NCBI GenBank assembly: GCA_036346355.1
Contig: CM070585.1
Location: 7,393,001 to 7,457,000 of the forward strand
DNA from: Rhipidocladum racemiflorum
Lineage: Eukaryota; Streptophyta; Magnoliopsida; Poales; Poaceae
DNA: 64,000 nucleotides
Reading direction: 5' to 3'
Numbering within the stretch: position 1 is the stretch's first letter; every line of letters begins with the position of its first letter. The notes beneath the pieces are model-generated. The model did not search any database and had not been told where the DNA came from. It saw only the letters and a program-made list of their open reading frames with translations. Made by a program: the position numbers and the translations under genes. Shown here one piece after another: positions 56,721 to 64,000 of the stretch.

Positions 56721-58230
56721 TGACACACTGTTAAAATAAAATGTCTGTATTGTCACTTGAGGAAACACATAAATAATACCAACAGGATCACATGTATTTC
56801 ACATGGAGAATGCGTATAGAACAAAAGAGTGTCCAAACCTTGAAAACAGTACACTCGGAGTCCAATTTCTTGAAGCAGACCTTGTCGCCATTAACCTTCC
56901 TCTTTTTGCGACTCAGTGGCATAAGATATCAATAACATGATATTCAATAATATCAAATCATAAGAACTCATAAGATATTAATAGATTGCTCTCAGATGTC
57001 GAGCTTCCTTAATTTAAAGACCTCCTTGCCACTAGGGACAAGATCATAAACTAATTTGTGACAATCTTTTCTATTCAGACTCACCAAAAATTGATTTCAA
57101 ACTTTGTCAATTAATTTTCAATACATTCAATTGACATCAATAGCAGCTCACACACACACGCGCGCGCACACACACACACGCACACGCACACATCAATTAT
57201 GCCTACTGATCATGCTACAACAAAGCCTAGATTGCATACAAAATGACAGAACATACAGCAAAAGCATAAATATATGAATATGAATTGAACAGAAAACAAG
57301 AAGCAATTGAATTAATCAATTAGACAAGAATCTCTAAATCTAAAATCTGAATATGAATATTGTCACAAATTGTCTCACTACATCCCAATCTTTATAGAGC
57401 ATTAGCCACCACACATGCAAGGTCCTAAAGATAAATAATTGTCTAGCCTCTTTGCACAACAAACAATACAGAAGAAAAAAGTTGAGTAAACTCACAAAGC
57501 ACCAACAAATCACGAAGGACTTGTTACCATCCCTGGCTGAGGGATATGACTTTACAAATTAAGCAAATCACGAAGGACTTGCTGCCATCCCTGGCCAAGA
57601 GAGATAAATTCATCTAATATGAAATGGCAATGTGAGTACAGAACACCATCACAGAACATCAAGCAACACCAAGCCAACCGAGTCAACCATAACAAATCAT
57701 AGAACACCATCACAGAACACCAAGCAAATCACGAAAGACATGCTACACAATCAACACAAACCGAGTGCCACTTCTCCTAGAACCGAGCCAACCAAATCAT
57801 ACAAGTATTGATAATATATATGATGAGTTGATCACTTAGATAATAGCATATCAGCATCTAATATGAAGTGACAATGTGAGGACAAACATCAATATTTCCT
57901 TTAATTTGATCAACCAACAAAATCTAACGAACTCATGTACATAATAGCCTATATGACAAAGGAGCAAGAACTCAAACATATATCTTGCCAAAAAAAAACC
58001 TTGAATTATTCAAGCCCCCACACGAGAACAATGAAAATGCAAAGCACTGATTATGGACCACCCTTGTTCAGAAACGTTAGTCTCGCAGCCCAGCCCAAAC
58101 TAATAGCCACTTTGTGCCAACCGTTGAACAGTCCAAGCTGTGTGACAAGTGCTATATCAATTGTCTCGCTGACGGATGCAATTTAATTGAGAGTAAATTC
58201 CTTATTTATCATTGAAATGTGGCATGATTC
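56721..58230. other. Non-coding, one microsatellite and short repeats
   Basis: A (CA)n/(CG)n run lies at about 57149-57192. Phrases such as aatcacgaaggacttg and aacaccatcacagaaca repeat between 57480 and 57730. No gene supported. Confidence 0.45.
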
Positions 58231-58233
58231 TTA

Positions 58234-58464
58234 GGGGGTGTTTGGCAGAACTTCAGCTCCACTAGATTCATGAATCTGGTGGAACTGGGTATTCCTAGCT
58301 CCACTAAATCTATGGAGCTAGAGCTGTAGGTATTTTAAGAGTGTTTAGATGGGTCATCTTGTTTACATTTTAGAATACAAATGTAAACTTAATTCACTTT
58401 ATTTTAACCTAAAATTTTCAAATCTAAGGTGGAGCTAGCATGTAGAGCTCTACCAAACAGGGCC
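58234..58464. mobile_element. Tourist (PIF/Harbinger) MITE
   Basis: Starts GGGGGTGTTTGGCAGA and ends CTACCAAACAGGGCC, with TTA target duplications on both sides (58231-58233, 58465-58467). Confidence 0.85.
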
Positions 58465-58493
58465 TTACTATTGGATATCAAATTCTATCTTGG

Positions 58494-58947
58494 AAAATGT
58501 TCATCTCTGGTCTCTTAACTCTCGCTACAGTGTAATTTTTGTCCCTCAAGTGCAATACCGGGTAAGACACATTCTTCATCTCTCAATACCATTTAATTTT
58601 AGTCTCTCGGGCTGAGAAATGGTAATTTTGACCAATGTTGGATCTGAATGGTTTTGTAATAAGTAAATTTGTCCTGAGTGGCATCCTAATAGGTGAATTT
58701 TGGCCAACGTGAAAAACTGGTCAGCAAAAATTCGCATATTATGACGCCACCAATGATAAATTCACATATTTACAAAATCGAACGGATCCCACATGGTGTG
58801 CCACGTGGATCAACAGTAGTCAGAATTATCATTTTCTAGTTTGAGAGACTAAAATTAAACGGTATTGAGATATTAGAGAGATGTTTTACCCGATATTACA
58901 CTTGAGAGATAAAACTTAAAAGGGTTGAAGGACTGAAGATGGACTTC
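58494..58947. mobile_element. MITE with about 150-bp inverted arms (MULE-like)
   Basis: The left arm ttcatctctggtctcttaac...taccatttaattttagtctc and the complement of the right arm tccatcttcagtccttcaac...taccgtttaattttagtctc match over about 150 bp. Exact ends and target duplication are uncertain by a few bases. Confidence 0.7.
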
Positions 58948-58959
58948 TTCCTTTCATCT

Positions 58960-61260
58960 TTTATTTAGCTGCACCCATCTCACCCTCGTGGGTTGTCTAT
59001 TAGGTGGCATGTGAAAAGATGATTTTGCCCTTCTTCCTTCCTTCTCCTCTATCTTCTGCCCTTCCTTCCCCTCTTCCCCTTTCCCTGCATGCTTGTCGAG
59101 TGCACCACTCGTCGGAGCCAAGCAGTAGATGTATCTGTAGGTAGTGTGCACGCGGCGCCCTCCTCCTACTCCACATATATGTGCCCTCAATTGCCATCGA
59201 TAGAGCCCATGATGCTAGATGCGGCCCACCCATGGAGGTATTGCAGGAGGAGGGGGACGATGAAGTGAGCATGCTAGAGATGGCTGGGTTCCGCAACGAT
59301 GGCACATGTTAAAGAGAGGATGTGTGGTCAGGGTGAGCAGTGCTAGCTAGAGGGGGCGAAGAGGAAAGAGGGAAAGGTGAAAGGGAGAGGTAAGAGGAAG
59401 AAGAAGCTGACCAAGTAGGCTACGCTCAAGGGATAGACAAGAGATCAACCTTATATCAAGTTGCAAATCTGTCCTGAACTTGTTCTTCGCGTAGCAGTCA
59501 GTATTTGATTTTTAGAAAAATCTAGAAAAATCCTTTTCGGGTGATTCTTGTTGGAGAAGGTGCGTGACTCATATATCCATCTATGGAAAACTTGGGGAGT
59601 CTACTGGTTGCACCGTTTGGGCGCTATGAGGTGAAAATCGAACCCCAAACTTTCTGATCGAAGTTTCTGATTGTCTGTAGTGTTTGATTTTTTTTTTCTG
59701 ATTGTTCTACAAGGCTTTTTGAGATGATTTTTGGTGGAGTGTTCACGACTCAATTGTTCATAGGGAAAAAATTTCCCAAAAATTTTAGAGCAACAGAAAT
59801 TCACCAACCACCTGCTCCAAGTGAGGATAATTTCTGGAAAATCTGTTTTTGCTTTTCTAAAAGAGACTTTGGTGATTTGGCTTGATCTCTTTTAGAAAAG
59901 AAGTATTTGAATTGATTCCTTTTTGTTTGGGCACTTGAAAACCAAGATTGTGATTGAAAAATTCCTCACATGATTCATGGTTCTCATACATGCATGCTAG
60001 AGGTACACATAGTTATCTAGTTCGGGTTTTGGAGGGTTGGTGATTTTGAGGAGCACCGGTCTGAAGAAAAATCGTCAAGTTTTTTGGATTTTCCTTGCTA
60101 GATTGTTTGGAGTATTTTGAGTGGAGGGAAATTTTATTTGGGATCATTCATCCTCCCCCTTTTATCGCCATCTCGATCCTCCAGAGATGTTCATGCAAAA
60201 CAAGGGATTGATATTCGTAATCGGGATGTGATTGAGCTCGTACTAATCGAAGTTGGGTGTTTGAGTAGACTAACGTTAGGATTTTTAGAGGATTTCGGTG
60301 CGTGATGTGTGCTTCCAGGTGGATTTTAGCTTTCAGGGTTTCACTTGCGCTTGCGTATGATTTGTGGGATACGATGGGTTGTCAGCTGTGCATAAGTAGT
60401 GAACTAAGCCTGGCTTTGCTGGTTATGCTGCTACTTGCATATATAGCCATGCTTTCATACTCAACATCATACGAGCATTACATGCCTAGCTGGACCAAAC
60501 AACTAAACAAGTGATTCTCAACTGATTTGCATTGTGTTTTTTTTTTTTTTTGAGTATTTTGATTGGGTTCAAATTCTCAAATTTTTACCCATATTGTAGT
60601 CTACTCTCAAGTTTACTTTAATTATATACTTATATTTGCTAACATGGCTGGCATTTTGGTGTGGTGGGAGACGACGAGTGAGGGGTGGCCCTGGGCGAAG
60701 CGAGAGAGCGCGGAGCGGTGATGCGGAGGGAGCATATGGAGTCGGCGTGGGCGGCAACGAGCAGATGCTGCGCCACGATGACATCCTTCATGTTCTTTGT
60801 TGTCTAAATGTATCAGCGTCAATCATTGTGTATCATTCAAATTAAATGATTTTGTTCAATAACTTGTTAAATTGCGATAATTCTATTGCATTCAAACCAT
60901 ATACTCATATGGTTGATTAAACATTGATGTATGTATATTTTATATGGTATCTATTTTCACGTGTTATTTGACAAAAAATATTCCATACCGTATCAACTCT
61001 GCTCCGAATTCGCCATATTCATATCCAATACTATTCGTATCCGATCCCAAATCCGATAAAAAAATATGGTTTAAGATACAAAAAACACGATATCCGATCG
61101 AATCTGCACCCTGGTCCTCACAACACCTTCAAATTAACAATTCTCATACTTAGTTCCTGCGTGTTACCCACAATTCGTCCAAGAGCATCCTTCTCATATT
61201 CTTTGCCCAAAAAAAATATCAATATTACCTATTGGGTTTATGCGTAACTGTCCTAAAGCA
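58960..61260. other. Unassigned DNA
   Basis: 59440-60520 has the even composition of transcribed or LTR-type DNA but no recognisable ends or protein. 60538-60552 is a T run. 60650-60770 is a GC-rich patch. 60985-61100 repeats atccgat-type motifs like a hAT subterminal region. Confidence 0.35.
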
Positions 61261-61266
61261 AAGTTG

Positions 61267-61526
61267 GGCATGTGCAATGCTATAAACAGCTGCCATCTAT
61301 AGCAAATTACTATATCACCTATAGACAACCTTAAAGATAACTATACAATGGTATAGACAATAAGACAACTCATCTTTACGCACCACCACATTAGTTTCCG
61401 TGCTACAGTCGATTACAAATGTATAGATAGCTTCTTTCTTGTTCCTATTTCTCTTTCATCCACACCAACAAACAGGTGACATAGCAACTCTTATAAACAG
61501 CAGTTGTCTATGTATTGTACATGCTC
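61267..61526. mobile_element. MITE with GAGCATGTACAATG-type ends
   Basis: GGGCATGTGCAATG at the left and TATTGTACATGCTC at the right are inverted repeats. Resembles, but differs from, the GAGCAAGTACAATA family at 7183. Confidence 0.6.
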
Positions 61527-62916
61527 TAAAGGTGCTACTAGATTGCAAAATGTGCCACCATTGCTCCAATAATTACCAGCTGTCTGTGGGTCTATTTAGA
61601 GCACATAAATTTTACAAGAATTTTGTTGAAATATTACAGAAAACAATATAATTCCCACGGAAATCTTTCAAGATCCCTGTGTGTTTCAAACAGGGCTTAA
61701 GGCCTTGGCACTAGACAAACGGAACATGGTGCATAAAATGGAAGTAGTAAAATACTTTGAAAATGTTGAACTAAACCTACAAAACAATCTGCCTTCCAGA
61801 GTACTGAAAAATGCCTCTTCCAGCTAACTGACCTCTTCCAGCTAACTGTCCTCTACACGGCCTAGGGCAAAGCAAAGTGATAGCTAAACAAACTTGTACA
61901 GATGCTCAACGGAGATGAAGCAGCAGACAAAGTTCTCTATATCATCATTCATCCCACCCAGGCTGCAGACAGCTTGTTGATACTGAGTCATCCTCCGTTG
62001 GCTGTATAAATGCAAAACAATCAACAAATAGCTGAACTATATTTACCATGGAGGTATCTACAGAAGGCTTGAGTTATTGCTCTTGATCATCATTTCTTGT
62101 TGTGGATGGAATCTCGAAAATGAAACCGGTTTCTGACAACAAGGTTTTCTGCAAGCAGAAGGATGGGAGTCTTGATAGCTTCAGCGTTTGGAGAGACAGA
62201 CTCTGGAAGATTAGGTAGGCAGGTGGGTAGATGTTCACTATGCTCTTCAGGGTGAAAATAGAAGAGCGCTGCTCGACAGAAAATAAACCTGCCCATGGAT
62301 AAGGAAGATTTTCTGTTTAAATAAACACTGCACATGCAGAGGATCAGCAGTGTCCACAGTGCAGGAAAAATAAATGCAGTATGCGATACAATTGAATCTA
62401 AATCCATAAAACTGAGAGAGCTGTCGTGGATAGGAAGGTGTTCCTACTAATCAGCTGGTCAATCTTGTATAACTCCTATGCATCCTTTCCTTTAGGAAGG
62501 GGTCATCTTTTGCTTCAAAGAACATTTAATCAAAAAAATTACTTCACAGAACAAATTTCCAGAATAATGGCTTTAGAACTTTTTCCTTTTTTTTAGAGCA
62601 AGAGGGAAACTTTCTTATACTTCTTCATTCCTTTTTCCAGAGCATAAGCATGTTTGAGGTTGAGGCTACAAGTCACTGCCTAGCTGGCAACACAAGTTTT
62701 TGTTAGAAAAAATGCCTTTTAGGTTGTTGATGAACTACAAAACAGAAAGCGTACAATATACAATACAATTTATCTAGCTAGCTGTCCATATTGCAAATTT
62801 GCAATGCTAGGGTTAAATTTAGTTGGTCCCATAAATATGTATGCCATAGTGGTTCCCTGCACAAACCGTGGGCACATCAGCTGCAAGCCTCACTGCCTGG
62901 TTAGCAAACCCTATCA
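61527..62916. other. Non-coding or minus-gene 3' region
   Basis: A minus-strand frame (62407-62090) ends ...NRFHFRDSIHNKK and stop, and has an acceptor-like CTTGCAG at about 62152. It could be the last exon of the gene at the right edge, or its 3' UTR. I cannot decide. Confidence 0.25.
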
Positions 62917-63038
62917 GGCATTGTTTGGATGGGCTGGGATGGCCCAGGATCCCGGCCCACCCAATGGGAAGGTGGACTAACTTCCACTTCCTTCCACAAG
63001 GGTGGAATGAATTTCTGGCCCATCCAACCAAACAAGGC
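62917..63038. mobile_element. Short MITE (GCCTTGTTTGG-type ends)
   Basis: GGCATTGTTTGGATGGGC at the left and GGCCCATCCAACCAAACAAG at the right are inverted. It would lie within an intron if the flanking exons belong to one gene. Confidence 0.55.
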
Positions 63039-63447
63039 TTCAATGTTCCTAGTCTATCAACACTGCACTTTTAGAGCCAAGTAAAAAAAACAAGGTATCG
63101 CACAGAGTAATTTGCAGGAAGCACTACAATGGACAAGCCATTTTCTAGCAGTTCATGTTAAATTAATATTTTCATACTTTGGGTGCAGTTGGCCCAACTT
63201 AACACCTTAATATGCCAAACAGTGCAGATGTGATGAATTTTCAACACAAATGTTTTTGTTCTCTCTCCTGCCAAAGGAGAATTCATGCTAATAGAATGAA
63301 CAGTGAGTTCATGCATCATAAATCATATCAATGTATTAGACGATTAAAATCAAGATACTCTTCTATAGTATATTGCTAAGCTAACCGTGCAACTAACTGC
63401 CAGATACTCGAGAACATTGAGTGTGGAAGACATATGGAATAAGGTAC

Positions 63448-63835
63448 CTGAGAATCAGGCGCCTGAGAAATGGATCTGGTAAAATTTGTCCCCAGACATT
63501 GTTCAACCCAACAGACGTGCAGAGGGTTTCTTCGTATTGTTCGAAAGCAGAGACAAGTATGTTTTCCGCATTAGCATATGTATCCTGAAACCAAGACAAA
63601 AAAATCAGACCATGGAAGTAAATATTTCAGGAATATTCAATTCTTGAAACAAAGAACATACGTTGTCTATGTCGGAAGTTATCCCAGCTAGTTGGCAGAA
63701 GGCTTGCATCGGAGCAGTCAGGAAGTATGTAAATTGGCTTCCATTACTCATAGATTCTGCACCAGGCATGGCTGATGCTATGCTAGGAGAGAGAAGTAAG
63801 GCAGCTGGCTCTCCTTTCTCTGCATTATGTATGGC
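63448..63835 (-). CDS. Unidentified minus-strand gene, two internal exons
   Basis: Exon A (63835-63662, 58 codons) lies between acceptor TTGCCAG and donor GTATGT. It reads AIHNAEKGEPAALLL, then SIASAMPGAESMSNGSQFTY and APMQAFCQLAGITSDIDN. Exon B (63584-63448, 137 nt) lies between acceptor GTTTCAG and donor GTACCT. It reads DTYANAENILVSAFEQYEE, then SVGLNNVWGQILPDPFLRRL. Both are open in the frame that joins them, with good splice signals, which supports a real gene extending beyond the right edge. I do not recognise the family. No signal peptide, membrane segment or catalytic motif is visible in these parts. Downstream exons could lie at about 62090-62150. Confidence 0.6.
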
Positions 63836-64000
63836 CTGGCAATTACACAATCAAATGATAATTCGTTCAAAGAAATTTGTTCTGCTGTATTGTTGCAAAC
63901 AGAATGGAGAAAGAACCACTTCAAGAAATTAAGATTAGAATTCGTTATCAACTATAATGCCAACATTATGGGGAAAAAAGGAGTAAAATGCACTCCAGGT

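Noticed and set aside
59000..59305. 101-residue minus-strand frame
   Set aside because: No recognisable motif, low-complexity basic tail, no splice or promoter context.
1..64000. Defence island, biosynthetic cluster or other new multi-gene system
   Set aside because: The few real genes (WAK, peroxidase, PCO relic, one unknown) are unrelated, far apart and separated by transposons; nothing suggests shared function.

Overview
The window is nuclear DNA from a flowering plant, almost certainly a grass (Poaceae). The evidence is spliced genes with GT-AG introns, GC-rich first exons, and the usual grass transposon set: CACTACTAGAAA-type CACTA MITEs, Stowaway and Tourist MITEs, many hAT elements with 8-bp target duplications, Ty1/copia and Ty3/gypsy remnants, and a CTAG-ended Helitron. 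No bacterial, phage or CRISPR content is present. I cannot name the species.

Layout. 1-7155 is the 3' part of a broken copia element (Gag zinc knuckles and protease at 1-765, 3' LTR near 6862-7155), interrupted by a 1.3-kb hAT element (845-2147) and a 4.2-kb solo LTR (2475-6687), both with perfect target duplications. About 7.9-17.1 kb and 24.8-34.0 kb are two copies of one segmental duplication. Each carries a wall-associated receptor kinase (WAK) gene, a shared Stowaway MITE, a shared relic of a further WAK 3' end, and a GC-rich block. The first copy (9676-13491) is a pseudogene, with a 4-bp frameshift in the signal peptide and a 37-bp deletion removing the kinase DFG motif. The second (25201-31151) is open in all four exons and encodes 738 residues. 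Between them (17.1-24.8 kb) lie AT-rich and repetitive DNA, a Helitron and a solo LTR.

34-46 kb holds hAT elements, an orphan promoter-like segment (about 34.9-35.4 kb) and a 5'-truncated copia element (about 40.0-42.96 kb). 47010-51150 is a three-exon class III peroxidase most like Arabidopsis PRX17, with a gypsy LTR-gag fragment in intron 2. 53551-54014 (minus) is a broken plant cysteine oxidase. 54-63 kb is mostly non-coding with MITEs, and the right edge carries two exons of an unidentified minus-strand gene.

The intact genes are unrelated cell-surface or secreted functions (wall sensing, apoplastic peroxidase) and do not form a pathway. Comparing the two WAK units reveals filled and empty sites that order several insertions. 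I found no convincing new biological system. The most interesting items are that duplication record, gene-capturing hAT elements, a tRNA-like sequence inside a CACTA MITE, and an exon-bearing inverted repeat at about 56.3-56.7 kb. All coordinates come from reading the sequence; no alignment or database search was run.
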